Part shown: positions 26,091-40,366 of the stretch, one piece after another
Numbering within the stretch: the first letter of the stretch is position 1
Layout of the letters: each line of letters starts with the position of its first letter
NCBI GenBank assembly: GCA_016946835.1
Contig: JACVTC010000072.1
Coordinates: forward strand, 287,501-351,500
Direction: 5' to 3'
Length of the DNA stretch: 64,000 nucleotides
Source of the DNA: Neocallimastix lanati (nom. inval.)
Taxonomy: Eukaryota; Neocallimastigomycota; Neocallimastigomycetes; Neocallimastigales; Neocallimastigaceae
The notes under the pieces: generated by a model
Databases searched by the model: none
Seen by the model: the letters and a program-made list of their open reading frames with translations, nothing else
Told to the model about the DNA's origin: nothing
Made by a program: the position numbers and the translations under genes

Positions 26091-27409
26091 TAAATAAATA
26101 ATATTTATAAATTATATTTATTTAGTTCAACAAAGTGGAAATACTTAAAACAAAACAAAACAGAACAAAACAAAAATTTAAATAATATATAAAATATTAT
26201 TTAATATAATTATAAAATTATAAATATTTATTTCTATTCATTAAAAAGAGATAAATATTTAATTTCTTAGTGAATAATACTAATAATAAATTATTAAAAA
26301 TAATAAATAATAATAAAAATTAATAGACTACTTTATATAAAATTATTTTATATATAAGAATGAAAGTTTATTAATAAAATTAACAAAAAAAAAAAAAAAA
26401 TGAAATTTAATTATATAACATTGTTGTTTTTAAAAATAATAAGTTTTAATTAATACGTTTTCTTCTTTTTGTTATAACTTTATTCTTTTAAATTAATTAT
26501 TTTTGGAAACAAGATTAAAAAAAAAAAAAAAAAAAAGTTTTTGGAAAAAAATAATTAAAATTATTGAATATAATTGTTGTTTGGACTTTCGTTTATTATC
26601 TAATATATATTATTATTTATTTATTTATTTAAATAAAGATGAAACAAGTTTGCTGCCGTTAAAAAAAAAAAAAAAAAAATTATTTATTTATTTATTTATT
26701 ATTTATTATTTATTTATTATTTATTATTTATTTATTATTTATTTATTATTTATTTATTTATTATTATTTATTATTTATTTATTATTTATTTATTTATTAT
26801 TATTTATTATTTATTTATTTATTATTATTTAAATTATTTTTCCATTTTAATTACATAAATTTATAATATTCATGATACATTAAGCAAATATGTAATAAAA
26901 AATTTAATTTAGCCAATCATTGTATCATTTTATTGACCTATAATAAGTCAGGATTAAACTTATAATCCTTTGATGAAAAAATTTTTTTTCTCTGGCTACT
27001 TTTTAGGTAAATTAGTTTAAAAAAAAAAAAAAGTATCAATAGATATACATTGTAATACCATGTATTTAGTTTTATATTTAATAGATTTTAAATATATTAA
27101 AAATAATTTAAATAATAAAAAAACAATTTATTAAATATCACAATATTAATAATTAATATATAATAATAATTTTTAATTTTTATATTATTTTTTATCTATT
27201 TTTTTTTTTTTTTTTTTTTTGAAGATTTGATATAAAGTTTAAATTTACAATATATAAAATTAAATTAAATCAGTGTAATATAATATATAAATTTATTTTA
27301 ATCATAAAATTATATAATTTTTATAAAATATTATCATTATAATTATATATATAAAATTGAATTTAATATAATATTATATTATATTTTATATATATTTTTA
27401 TTTAATTAT

Positions 27410-27451
<42 letters not shown>

Positions 27452-27658
27452 CTTTGCTATTTACAATTAGACCTTCTAAAGCTTTATAAAGAATATAGAC
27501 TTCCATTATAAATAATTTAAAAAAGGAAGAAAGAAAGAAAAATAATAATAATAAAAAAAATTTATATATTATTTATTATTTATTTTTTTTTTCTATCGAT
27601 TTTTTTTTTTTATATATAAATAATTTAATTTTTTTTAAAGTAAATACAAATAACGAAA
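25832..27658. other. AT-rich intergenic DNA
   Basis: Between the dihydroorotate dehydrogenase and transportin genes. Contains T/A runs (26055-26090, 27415-27447) and a mixed TTTA/TTATTTA repeat at 26680-26830. The frame at 26503-26832 is a repeat artefact. No gene seen. Confidence 0.55.
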
Positions 27659-28196
27659 ATGAGCTGGCAACCAGATCCAACTAGTTTAAATCAATTAATT
27701 GACCTTTTAAATAAGGCTCAATCACCAGATAGTACTGTTCAAATGATGGTTTACACTGTATGTATTGTTATTTTATTATTATATTATATGTAATTTTCTT
27801 TTATATTATTTCTTTTTTATTATTTATTTTGATATAAAATGGTTAAAAACAAATATTATTTATTTTTTTTTTTTATGAATTATTAATAAAAGAATATAAA
27901 TAGATAAAAATAATTATTAAAGTAGTAAATTATTAGTATTTCTATAATTAATCAATATTATAATTAATTATGTGAATTCTTAATTATAATATATAAATTA
28001 AAGTTTGAAATTCATTAATTTAAATATAATATAAATAAAGTTTAGACAATAAATTTTAATGAATTAATGTTGGTTTAAGAAAAGATTTTCGAGTTTTATT
28101 TATATATTTATTTTTATTTATTACTAATAAAAAATTAATACTTTTCAAATTCTATTTATATATATATATATTATTAATGTAAATGGATAAAAAAAT

Positions 28197-28227
<31 letters not shown>

Positions 28228-31200
28228 CAATAGCAACTTCAATCTTTCAATGCTATTCCAGATTTCAACAATTATTTAATATATATTTTTGCTTCTCCAG
28301 ACCTTCCACAATCTAACCTTTACATGCGTAATCAATCAGGTTTATATCTTAAGAATAACATTGTCAATTCAAATAACAATATTACTCCAGATATCATAGC
28401 ACGTGCCAAGGAAGCTTCTATTCAAACTCTTGTTGATAAAGATAAAATGATAAGATTAACTTCTGGTACTTTAATATCTACTATTATTAATATTTATGGT
28501 TTAGAATCATGGCCAGAAATTTTACCAGGTCTTGACAAATTATTAGATCATCCAGAAGCATATGTTGTTGAAGTAAGTTTAATTTTTTAATAGTTTTATA
28601 TATATATTACTATTAAATTTATTTAAAAATCTTTTTTTTTTTTTTAAAAAAAATAATATTAAAAAATAAAAATAATAAACTTTTTAACTAATTATATTTA
28701 AATATAAATATATAAATATATTTATATCTTATATATATTATTTTTTTATTATACATGTATAATAATAATAATAATTTATTTTTTTTTTTTTTTTTATAAT
28801 GATATATAATTTCGAAAATGTTTATTATTTTTATCGTTATTTTATTATAAAGGCTAGTATTAATGCATTAGAAAAGATTTGTGAAGATAACACTCGTCAA
28901 TTAAATGAAGATGCTAACAAACCTTTATTCTATATGATTCCAAAAATCATTAAATTATTTGAAAGTCCAAGTGCTAAAGTTAGAAGAGATGCTATTAAAT
29001 GTATTAATCACTTTATTACTACAAACTCTGAAGCTTTAAATGCTAACATTAATAATTATGTTCAAGGATTATATCAAAGAACTAGTGATACTGATCCAGA
29101 AGTTCGTAAATACCTCTGTCAATCACTTGTTAATATTCTTGATGTTTATCCAAGTCAGTTAATTCCAGAAATTGAAAATGTTGTCAACTTTATGTTATAC
29201 TGTACTAATGATGAAGATGAATCAGTAGCTTTAGAAGCTTGTGAATTCTGGCTTGTATTCGCTGAAAAATACGAATTAAGTCAATATGTTGAACCATTCT
29301 TACCAAAGTAACTAAAATAATAATCCAAAAATTATATATTTAATATATTTTATTATTATTATTATTATTATTTTTTTTTTTATTTTTTTATTATTATTTT
29401 AAATGATAATTTTAATTATATAATAAATATTTCTTATCGTATATAATTTAAAATATTTATATTAAAAAAAAAATTATTATTTTATAAAATTTACTTTATA
29501 TATCAATAATAATTATAATATATATCAATGTATATCAATATATATATATATATATTTTTTTTTTTTAAAAAAAAAAAAAAAAAGAATTGTTCAAATTTTA
29601 TTAAAGAGTATGGTTTACAGTGAAGAAGAAATTGAAACACTTGATCAAGATGATAATAATCAAGATACTGAACAAGATATTAAGCCAATGTTCCACAAAT
29701 CTAAAAATGCTCATGGTATGGGTGAAGAAAAGAATGGTGATGAAGAGGAAGAAGAAGACGAAGATGAAGATGAATATGCTTATGAATGGAATCTTAGAAA
29801 GTGTGCTGCTTTCACTTTAGATGAATTTGCCTCTATTTATAGTAACAATTTATTAGATATTTTACTTCCACCACTTCAAGAAAAATTAAATAGTCCAGAT
29901 TGGAAAGATAATGAATGTGCTATCTTAGCTCTTGGTGCTATTGCTGAAGGTTGTGGTGAAAGAATGGAACCATATCTTCCAGAAATGATGAAATTCTTAA
30001 TTCAAAATTTGAATAATCCAAAACCTCTTGTTAGATCAATTACTTGTTGGACTTTAAGTAGATACTGCAATTGGGGTATGAATTATCAAGAAGGTGGTAA
30101 CAAGATCTTCTTTATTCCAATAGTTGAAGGTGTAAGTAAAAAAAAAAAAAAAGAAAAGAAAAGAAAAATAATAATACATTAGATTAATATAATTTTTACA
30201 TTAATAAAATATAAATGGTTTTAGAAATTAAGATATAAATAATTTTAGATATATATATATTAATTATTAATTTTTTTTTAATATTTTTATATATTTTATT
30301 GTCTTTTTATATTGAAATATATCATAATAAATTTTTATATAGATTCTTAGCACTCTTTTAGATAGTAGTAAAAGAGTTCAAGAAGCTAGTTGCAGGTAGA
30401 ATAGAAATATAATATAATATTTTGAGTTGTTAATTAATAAGACCTCTTTTTTTTTTTTTTTCTAAAAAAGATAAGAAAATAAATAATGATTAATATATTC
30501 ATTATATTATACATATAAATATATAATATATATATAATCTAATTTAATAATACTAGTGCTTTAATTACTTTAATTGAAGAATCAAATGGTGAATTAGTTC
30601 AATTTATGAACCCAATTATCGAAAAGTTAGGACAAGCCTTCAACATTTACCAAGTATATATTATATATATATATATATATAAATTAATATTATTTATAGT
30701 TATGATTACAAATTAATGTATAATTTATTTATTTTATTATTTTTTCCAATGTTTTTTTAATTTTTAAACAATAATAGAGCAGAAATTTATTAATTCTTTA
30801 CAATGCTATTGGTACTTTAGCTGAATCTTTTGGTGAAGCTATTAATACTCAAGAATTTGTTAATTTAATTATGCAACCATTAATTAAGAGATGGACTATG
30901 TTAAATGATGATGATCGTGATTTATTCCCACTTTTAGAAGTAAATATCAATATATAGTAATTATTATTATTAAAAATAATATTTAAATTTAATTATTTGA
31001 TTATTTATATGTATTAATTAAAATTATAATTATTTAATTTTAATAATAATAATAATAAAATAGTGTTTATCATACATTGCTATTGGTATGGGTCAAGGTT
31101 TCCTTCCATTTGCCGACCAAATTTGGAAGAGATGTTTAACTTTAATTGAAACTACTATTCATATGGCTGAAGCTAGTGCAAATGGTGTTATTGATGATTA

Positions 31201-32453
31201 CGTTGATAAAGATTTCATTGTTGTCTCTTTAGATTTATTAAGTGGTATTGTTCAAGGTTTAGGAGCTAATTCTTTCCAAGTTATTGATCCAACTCGTGAT
31301 GCTTTCATATCTATCTTACTTTACTGCTTAAAGGTATAAAATATTTATTATTTTATTATATTTAATATAAAGTTAAAATTATCATTATAATTATTTTTTT
31401 TTATTTTATTTTAAATATAATATAATTAATTAAAATATATTTAAAATATGTAATTTAATTCAATTTTTTAATTATTTATATAATTTGATTGTTCATTTTT
31501 TATTTTATTTTATTTTATTTTATTGTAATTTTTTTTTTTTATTTTTTTTATTTTTTTTTTATTTTTTTTTCATTTTAAATATAAATTTAGGATTCAATGG
31601 CTGATGTTCAACAAAGTGCTTATGCTTTATTAGGTGATTTAGCTATTAATGTCTTCCAATACATTAAACCACATTTAGATGAAATCTTTACTGATGTTGT
31701 TAATGAAACAATACCAAATGAAGAAAGACTTTGCATCAGCTCTTCTGTATATAATAATGCTGTTTGGGCTACTGGTGAAATTGCTATTAAGAATGGTAAT
31801 AAATTAAACAATAATTATAAATAAAATATTTAAAATTTTTAAATTTTATTATTTAAATTTTATATTTTTATGCTTTTCATTATTAATTTATAAAAATTAT
31901 ATATATATATATAAATTAATTACTCATTAGGTGCTGAAACTGCCCCATATGTTAGCAAGTTACTCGAAAACTTTATTCCATTAATTCAAGCTGATTATTC
32001 TCCAAATAATCTTAAGGAAAACCTTGCTATTACTTTAGGTAGATTAGGTTTAGTTTGTAATAATATTGTTGCCCCATTCTTAGAACATTTCTTCAAGCCA
32101 TGGTAAAATTTAGTTATATTATTATTATTTAATAAATATATTTATAATTTATTATTAATAAAATTACTAAATAAATTTCTTTTTTATTTTATTTTTTTAT
32201 ATTAATGTATATTAATATATATATATTTTATATAAAATATATCTTTTATTTTAAAGGTGTGAAGCTCTTAGAAGTACTGCTGATAATGAAGAAAAAATTT
32301 CTGCTTTCATGGGTATGTGTGACTTAATTCAAGCTAATCCAAATGCTGTTTCAAACGTAAGTTTTTATTATAAATATATATTTATTTTTTAAATGAATTA
32401 AATTATATATTTTTATAATATAATTTTTTTTCTCCTAATTTAATAATATATTT

Positions 32454-32484
<31 letters not shown>

Positions 32485-32811
32485 ATACGAACACTAAAAC
32501 AAACTAAAAAACAAAAACAGGACTTTGTTCATTTTTGTGATTCTGTAACTCAATTTAATGATATTTCAGGAGAATTAAATGAAAAAGTCAAGAATGTAAG
32601 TATATAACTATAATGAAAAAAAATGAGTAATAATGAATAATAATGAGTAAGTACTAAAAAAAAAAAAAATGTAAATATTTCCTTTATTTAGATATTATAC
32701 GGTTTAAAGCAAATGTATGGTGACCAATGGGATGCTATGCTTAGCAGTCTTGGTGATGCTGATGTTGAACAAATTATGCGTAGAAGATTAATGGAAAGAT
32801 ATCAAATTTAA
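27659..32811 (+). CDS. transportin (karyopherin beta-2)
   Basis: Thirteen exons: 27659-27757, 28234-28572, 28853-29307, 29585-30131, 30343-30395, 30557-30653, 30778-30939, 31064-31333, 31591-31795, 31931-32102, 32257-32356, 32521-32595, 32692-32811; 897 aa, the usual transportin-1 length. It imports PY-NLS cargo such as hnRNP-type RNA-binding proteins and is released by Ran-GTP. It is built of HEAT repeats throughout; the N-terminal importin region ([14 protein letters not shown]) binds Ran. The acidic H8 loop is at residues 345-361 (long Glu/Asp run) just before [13 protein letters not shown]. Conserved blocks include [66 protein letters not shown] and [12 protein letters not shown]. Phase is consistent at all twelve introns. 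The loop between exons 3 and 4 uses a GTAACT donor that hides an in-frame TAA. Confidence 0.95.
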
Positions 32812-33225
32812 ATTTAAATATTAGTTCAATTTAATTTAATTTGATATTTATTTTAATTTTTTTAATTTATACATTTCCAATAAATAAATTAATATTAATC
32901 TTTCAACATTTATAAAATTATATAAACAAACAAACCAACAAAAAAAGAATAAAATAAATATATAATATAAAATTCATGCACTTATTAACAATTAAAATAG
33001 TAGTTTAACATATAAATTTTTTTTTTCTTTAAAAAATAATCATTTATAATAATAAAATTTTTCTTAATATACTTTAAAATTAGATGATAGGTTTCTTTTT
33101 TATATTTTTAATTTCTTCTTAAAAATAAATATAAAATAAAATAAATAATAAAAAAAAAAGAAAAAAATAATTAATATATAAATATATAAATAATAACAAT
33201 AATAGTATTAAAAATATTTAAATAA

Positions 33226-33257
<32 letters not shown>

Positions 33258-33506
33258 AAAATTTTATAAAGATGGTGTTATTTTATTATTATTATTATTA
33301 TTATCATTATTTTTTTTTTTTTATATAGTTCATTTTTTTATTCGATTTATTGATTCTTTAGTTGATCGTTTTAATAAAAATAGATTTGAAATAAAATTAA
33401 TATTAATATTTGTATTAATCTCTAAATAAAAATTTATTGTTTATTAATAGATATATTTTAAAGAAAATTTTAAAACGAGAAGAGTAAAAGTACATAAATA
33501 TAAATA

Positions 33507-33589
<83 letters not shown>

Positions 33590-33668
33590 AGTACTAGTTT
33601 AATCGTTATTTTAATCATCATCATCATTATTATTATTATTTTTACTATTTTTATTATTATTATTATTA
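32812..33668. other. convergent intergenic region
   Basis: Lies between the 3' ends of transportin (+) and the helicase (-). Contains T runs (33229-33253, 33557-33585) and a TTA array (33509-33556). No gene seen. Confidence 0.5.
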
Positions 33669-34594
33669 TTATAATTTTTTAACTTGATTTAATAATTGTT
33701 GAGGAAGAGGTGTCAGTTCTGAAGAGGAAAGATTTTTTAAATATTGATGATAAAGTTTTTGGAAAACTGGTTGATTACTTTTATTAATAAAGGTAATGGC
33801 CCATCCTCCTGTACCTCCTAACCATGGATGACCTGTACGAAAATGTTTATTTCCTTTGGGAAAGTAAAGAGAGGCTACTTTACGTGTCATTTGAAATGAT
33901 GATGATGATGATGATTTTGTCGATGACGATGATGACATGGTAGAATTGATTAGCATAGCACATCGACCTACTTGATGCATATATTCTTCAACCGTTGAGG
34001 CACAATCAAATTGAATTACCATTCTTACATTTTCCAGTTGTACTCCCCGACCTAGAATACCAGAGGTAGAAACAATAATAGGATACGATCCTCCTAATTT
34101 AAATTGTTCTAGAATTTTTTTACGTTCTTCTACGCTTTTTTGACCGTGAACACAAGCAACCCCTAATCCAGTTTTTTTTTGAATAGCCTTGGTTAATAGT
34201 TCTGCCCCTAATCTGGAATCGACAAAAATAATTATTAAAGGTTGGAAATAACGGGAATCCATTAGAAGTTTAAAAAGTTCCTTTTTCTTAGAATTATCTT
34301 CTACCCAGAGGAAGGTTTGCTTTACAGGCTTTTGTTGCAGAGAAAGTGGAGAAGGACGAATTGATGGTGATGGTGATGGTGATATACTTTGAAATGGAGG
34401 TCTTGGTCTTGGTATGGCTAATGATGGAATAATAGTCGTGGAAGATGGATTAGAATTCATCGTTAGTGGAATTGGAACCATTGGTCTAGGTAAAGGAAGA
34501 CCTGGTGGTGGTAAAGCATTAGGTAGAGAATGAGGAATTGATGAGTATGGGATGGTTGGTCTATATCCAACGCCAACAGCAGCCATTCCGGGTA

Positions 34595-34673
<79 letters not shown>

Positions 34674-36887
34674 ATTATTAATATTATTATTAATATTATT
34701 ATTATTAATGTTATTATTAATGTTATTATTAATGTTATTAAAATTTGTTGGGGTTATATGAGTAGAGTTAGATATAACTGTATTATTTAGGGATATCATA
34801 GGACGTGGGTATGATAGATTGGGTATTACAGGACTATGATTATTATTAGCAATGGATGACGATGATGATTTTGTTGATATATTTGAATTTGTTGGGTTAT
34901 TTATCAATGAACTTGATAATGAACTTGATAGTGAAGTTGATATTGAATTAGATACCGAACTGGATTCTGAATAAGAATTCATGTTTATTTTTTTATTTGA
35001 TGTTAAATGAAGAGATTCAGATAGAGAAGTAGCAATTTCTTCTTCATCTTTAACTGACAAAGTAATGTAAGAAGAATTAAGAAATTTTCTACATATAGGA
35101 ACAATTTTTGGCGGTATAGTCGATGAAAATAAAGAAACTTGAATAGAATGAATTAAATTATTGGCACTTTTCTTGCTTTTATTTATTTGAATATAATTAT
35201 TTTCATCTGAAGCTACAATGGTTTGTTTGTAATGGTTAGAACGATTTAAAGTTTTTAGACGATCAAGAATATTGCGAATAGTTTCTTCTTCCCCATAATT
35301 AATTATTTGATCAATTTCATCTATAACTAAAAAAGATACTAAATCCCAAGATAAATAATTAACTGATGATGATTTATTTTTTGCTTTTTTCTTTTTCTTG
35401 GTTTCAAATTCAAGTTCCTCTGAATCATTTTCTAATTTTCTTAATATTTCTAATAAACGACTGGGAGTTGCAATTACAATTTGAACACCAGAACGAAGTC
35501 GATAGAACTGATTTGGATAGGGAGCCCCACCAATTAATAATGCTGTCTTCATATATGGTATTCCCATTAATAATTTTTTACATAATGATTCCAATTGAAT
35601 ACAAAGTTCTTTTGATGGGGTAAGAATAATTGCATAAGGTCCAAAATTTTTATTTAACATTCTATAATTTTTAAAATTTTCTAATTCTTTTTAATATTTA
35701 GTAATATCAGTAATAAAATGAAATAATAAATTAAAGTCAATATATGACATTTTTATTAATTTTTAATTTATATTAATTTATTTTTTATCAATTCAATTCA
35801 ATTCAATTTTAAAAAAAAAAAAAAAAAAGATAAAATATTTTTCTCTTAAATGAATAAAATTATTATATATATAATAATAAATGAGTATTTAATTACCTAT
35901 ACTATTATTTATTTTACTATTGAAATTTGATGAAATGTCTTCTAAATCAATGAAACATTGGGCCATATTTATACAATGAATTATTAGTGGTAATAAATAA
36001 GATAAAGTTTTTCCTGATTTAGTTGGTGATTTAACAAGCATATCATTACCTGTTAAAAGTAATGGAATAGATAGCATTTGAACTAGTGTTGGTTTATGAT
36101 ATCTATTCTTCTTGAGATTTTGAAAAAGTTGAGAATTAAGATTTAAAGATTCAAATTTCTGAATTGGATTTGGAATTTCTAATTCTTCTGGAATTTTTAT
36201 ATCAAAGGGTTTCTTTTTCATAAAATCTTCGAAATTTATAGAATTAATTAATAAATCACTATCAAATAATATTTTTTGAATCGGAAACGTAATATTTTCT
36301 AATCCTAATGTTATTTCTATAGGCTTGTCACTATTAAATAAGTTAGTTGGTGTTGAATAAGAGGACTCTTCTATTGAATTCTTTGAATTTTGAATATCTA
36401 TTTTTTTACATTCCATACTACAGACATCATGATCTGTCTCATCACAAATGTATTCTCCATATCGTCCACAAATAATACATATAGGTTCATCTTCATATAA
36501 AGGCCAACGTTGTTGAAAACTATATTCTTTTACTTTATCTTCTTCTTCTTTCAATTTTTCTCCATTATAGTTCATTTTAACTTCTTCATTTTTTACATTA
36601 TTTTCTATATTTGCATTTCTTAATAATTGTATATTTAAATTTTTATTTTTTGAATTATTCTGTATTTCTTGGTTTTTTTTTATATCATATTTTAATATAT
36701 TATTTTTTGATGAATCCGATTGCTTTTCTTTTATTATATTATCTTCATTTAATATTGCTTTATTTTCAAGTTTTTCATTTGAAATTTCATTACTTCGGAT
36801 GATATTTTCATTTTTAATTATTTTTTCAGTTACTTTATTTTTTGAAATTTGCTTATTTTTCCGTTTTACTGAAGAAGGAATAAACAT
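33669..36887 (-). CDS. DDX59-like DEAD-box helicase with zf-HIT finger
   Basis: Two exons, 36887-35897 and 35680-33669 (intron phase 1), 1000 aa versus about 620 in human DDX59. Residues 137-160 form a HIT-type zinc finger (C..CGRYGEYICDETDHDVC...C), and FESLNL with Q270 is the Q motif; this pair identifies DDX59. Further support: KTALLIGGAPYPNQFYRLRSG, LWVEDNSKKKELF, STSGILGRGV, EEYMHQVGR and WAITFINKSNQ. Core motifs are eroded: motif I is SPTKSGKT (Gly to Lys at 290), DEAD is DEID, SAT is SST, and motif VI reads HQVGRCAM (899-906) without its last Arg. A Ser/Asn/Pro-rich insert with a long Asn tract splits the two RecA domains. About 45 residues of Ser-rich sequence interrupt the helicase core after motif VI. 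RNA binding is likely; ATPase activity is doubtful. Confidence 0.9.
34598..34690 (-). repeat. poly-Asn (ATT/AAT) tract inside the helicase gene
   Basis: A long trinucleotide run, read on the minus strand as Asn codons, followed by an NNI-rich zone (to about 34740). It lies between the two helicase domains and is probably a length-variable linker. Confidence 0.9.
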
Positions 36888-37983
36888 ATTTTTTTAAAAA
36901 TAAACATATAATGTTTAAAAAAAATATAAATAATATATAAAATAATATTAATTAATTATACTAAATCTGTATAATAAATGTACAATAGAAAATTTTGGTT
37001 CAAGAAAAAAAAAAAAAAAATTAAAAAAATATAAAAAATAAATAAATAAAATTTGATTTAATTTATTATACTTTGTGGTTTTTTTATTCAATTAAATTTT
37101 TTTCTATAATATATAATATAATACAATAACAATTAATAAAATAATATATTAAATATATTTAAATTTAAAATTTAAAATAAAAATAAAAGTAAAAAATAGA
37201 AGTAAATATAAAAATATAAAATAAAATAAAATAAAAAAATGAGTAGATACAAAATATAATTTTGTAATTTTAATAAAATATATACATAATATATATTTTA
37301 TATTAATGAGACAAATATCTATTTAAACTAAAAATACATGTTTAGAATTTATATATATATATATAAAGTATTAACCTTTTTAATTTAGTTAAAGACAAAA
37401 TTTCAACCATAAAAATTCAAAGAATTTATTTTAATATAAATAATCAAACAAACATTACCATTATTACAATTAATATATTTAGTAATATCAATAACAATAT
37501 TAATAGTAACAATAATCTTAAATAATTACATCAAATATATTAAAAGAAAACTGAAATTTATTGTATGTATAATATTTAATGTTTAAAAATAATCGTATAC
37601 ACATATACATATTAATTTTATATAATATATATTAGTTTAATTTTACTTTTAATTTATCAAATTAACTGTAATAAAAATAATAACACATATACAAAATTGT
37701 AGAATTAGTTAATATTATTTAAAATTTATAATACTTTTCTATTTTTATTTAATAAATAAATTATGGTTATTGTTAAATTTTATAAATGAAAAAAAAAAAG
37801 TAAAATATAGTTTCTTTTTTTTTTTTTTTTTATCCATTTATAAAAAAAAGTAAAATATAGTTTCTTTTTTTTTTTTTTTTTTTAATAAATAAGAATTTTT
37901 ATAATATAAGATGGTATATAATTATTATTTTTTTTTATTCATATAAAAATAAAAATTGTTTAATATTTATTAGTTCATTAGAA
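36888..37983. repeat. AT-rich intergenic DNA with a ~58-bp direct repeat
   Basis: Upstream of the helicase gene and downstream of the 79-aa gene. The block AAAAGTAAAATATAGTTTC followed by a T run occurs twice in tandem (about 37792-37828 and 37846-37883). Otherwise A/T repeats; no gene seen. Confidence 0.6.
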
Positions 37984-38223
37984 TTATTCATCATCTTTAT
38001 TTTTTTTATTTTTCTTTTCTTCTTCTTTTTCTTCAATTCTTGCCTTTAATTCATTTCTGAATTCCTCTATTTGATATAAAACATCTTCTTTAACATCTCT
38101 TGAAGAATCACGATTCATAAATTTTTCTAATGAAATATTTATTTGTTTTTCAGTAAGGTATTTTTCCGAAAGAATTTCGACATCAAGAGGAACAGTATCT
38201 GGATTAATGTAAGTAGTTGCCAT
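37984..38223 (-). CDS. 79-aa charged coiled-coil protein, unknown
   Basis: Intronless small gene of 79 aa. The N-terminal third (ATTYINPDTVPLDVEILSE) is compact and neutral; the middle (YLTEKQINISLEKFMNRDSS) looks helical; residues ~45-79 are a charged helix (EEFRNELKARIEEKEEEKK) ending in DDE, a probable coiled coil. No signal peptide or membrane segment. It is divergently arranged with rad9: 344 bp separate the two starts, with an inverted CCAAT word between. Start codon context is TAAAATGG. Codon use fits a real gene. I do not recognise the family; a subunit of some larger complex is only a guess. Confidence 0.68.
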   Translation of the reverse strand: MATTYINPDTVPLDVEILSEKYLTEKQINISLEKFMNRDSSRDVKEDVLYQIEEFRNELKARIEEKEEEKKNKKNKDDE

Positions 38224-38432
38224 TTTAGCTTATTGATACTTTTAAAAGATTTAAATTAAAAATTTCTTATTTATTAATAATATTTAAAATAATAAAAATT
38301 ATTTTAAAAAATTTATATAATTTTTATGTAATATTTTATAATTATTTTTAAAAAATAAGTATAAAATAAAATAAAATAATAAAAAAAAAAAAAAAAAAAA
38401 AAAAAACATTTTTAAATAAATATTAATATTTG

Positions 38433-38437
38433 ATTGG
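38433..38437. promoter_or_regulatory. CCAAT-type element in a divergent promoter
   Basis: TTTGATTGGTTGG lies between the 79-aa gene (-) and rad9 (+), about 130 bp before the rad9 ATG. ATTGG is the reverse complement of the CCAAT box bound by the HAP/NF-Y complex. Similar words precede nop56 and the dihydroorotate dehydrogenase gene. Confidence 0.35.
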
Positions 38438-38567
38438 TTGGAAAATATTTAATATACTTATTAATCAAAATTTCTAATTAATATAAAATAAAATTAAAAT
38501 TTTTCTTTTAAATGTATTATTTAAAAAATAAAATACAAATTTTAATGAATGATTAAATGATATAAAG

Positions 38568-39262
38568 ATGGAATTAGTTTTTTCAGGAAATTCTATCAAA
38601 CGTACATGAAATTTTGATACAATATTAATAAAATTAAATAAATAAATAATAATAAATTAAAATAAAATAGAAAATATTGGTTTAATGATTTAAATATTTC
38701 TATATATATATTTATATTGATAATATATCTTGTATTCTAATTAAAATATTATATATATATATAAAAGCTTTTTCAAAATTTCTAAGTAGTTTAATAAAAA
38801 TTGGTGATTATGTGAATTTCGAGGGAAAAAAAGATAAAGTAAATATATTTTAAATAAATAAAAAAATATTCATTTTATTATATAAACAAATATAACATAA
38901 TTGTATGAGTTACTTTATCTATTATGAAAATTTAATTATCCATATTCATATTATTCTATTTATGTTATATATTATTTGTTATTATTATTATTATTATTGT
39001 TATTAATTAATTATTATTTTTTCATTTTTATTGATTCTTTATTGTTATTTAATATCTTGTCCTCTTAATATTTATTAAATAATTGAAAAATTTTTAAGTT
39101 TCTTTTATCTACTATTAATTCTTCAAGGTCTGCATTCGCTATCTTTACAGTATATCCAAATTTTTTTGATAAATACAATATAGACGAAAATATCATTGAT
39201 ACCCTTAACTGTAGATTACTATTAAAAGTATTTATAATTATTTATTTATAAATTAATGAAAG

Positions 39263-39298
<36 letters not shown>

Positions 39299-40235
39299 TT
39301 TTTTTTTTTTTTAAAAAAAAAGGTTAATTATTAATTATTATATATATTATGAAGCCACTTGTAAATATTTTTAAATTAAAAAATTCAAATGAAAATATAA
39401 TTGAAAAATGTGAAATTAAATTTCGAACAGACTCTGAAAGTAGTGATACATTAATTATAAAATTATGTTGTAAATATGGTAATTATTTTGTAGAAATGAC
39501 CTTAATAAATTTAAATCAATATAAAAAAATAATTGTTGAAAATAAAATAATTTTTTTTGATTCGAAATGTAATTTTAAAACTTTATTTCAATATTACCAA
39601 TATTATATACTAATTAAACAACGAAATATAAATACACATTTATATATGTATTTGTAATATTTAAATAAATTAATAAATAAAAGGAATAACAATGACACAC
39701 TCCTTAAATTATGAAGAATGTGATATTATGCATGCAATATATCAAAAAAATACCCTCAATCGTTGGGTGGCAACACCAAAACTCATTCGAGAATGGTTAA
39801 ATTATTTTTATCACAGATTAGAAGAAATTTCAATGATTTGTAGCGATGGAGTAATTAAATTCAAAAGTTATATTGATGATACAACAACTAAAGAAGGTAA
39901 AATATATTATTTATTATATTACATTATTTATTTATATGCTGTAATTAACAATATTAATAATAATTATGTGAAAAATAAAACAAACAAACAAACAAACTAA
40001 AACAAAACAAAATAAAAAATTAATTATTAAATATTAGACTTAACAGATCGACCTCTTCAAACTGAAATTATAATTGATCCTTCAGATTTTGATGTTTTCA
40101 GTGTAATTTGTGACGTTGAACTTACTTTTAATTTTAGAGAATTAAAGGTGAATTATATTTATTGTAAATAATATAAAAAATAAATATAATATTTTATATT
40201 TATTAATAATTAATAATAATAATAATAATAATAAC

Positions 40236-40278
<43 letters not shown>

Positions 40279-40317
40279 TTTAAAATCATTTAAAATTCTA
40301 ATAGAATTCTAATATTG

Positions 40318-40366
<49 letters not shown>

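Noticed and set aside
29281-29330. Apparent premature stop (TAA) in transportin after exon 3
   Set aside because: The TAA belongs to a GTAACT splice donor; splicing to 29585 restores the conserved continuation and correct phase.
33669-35660. Two separate genes for the two helicase halves
   Set aside because: An A/T-rich GT..AG intron (35681-35896) joins them in frame and the joined protein matches DDX59 domain order.
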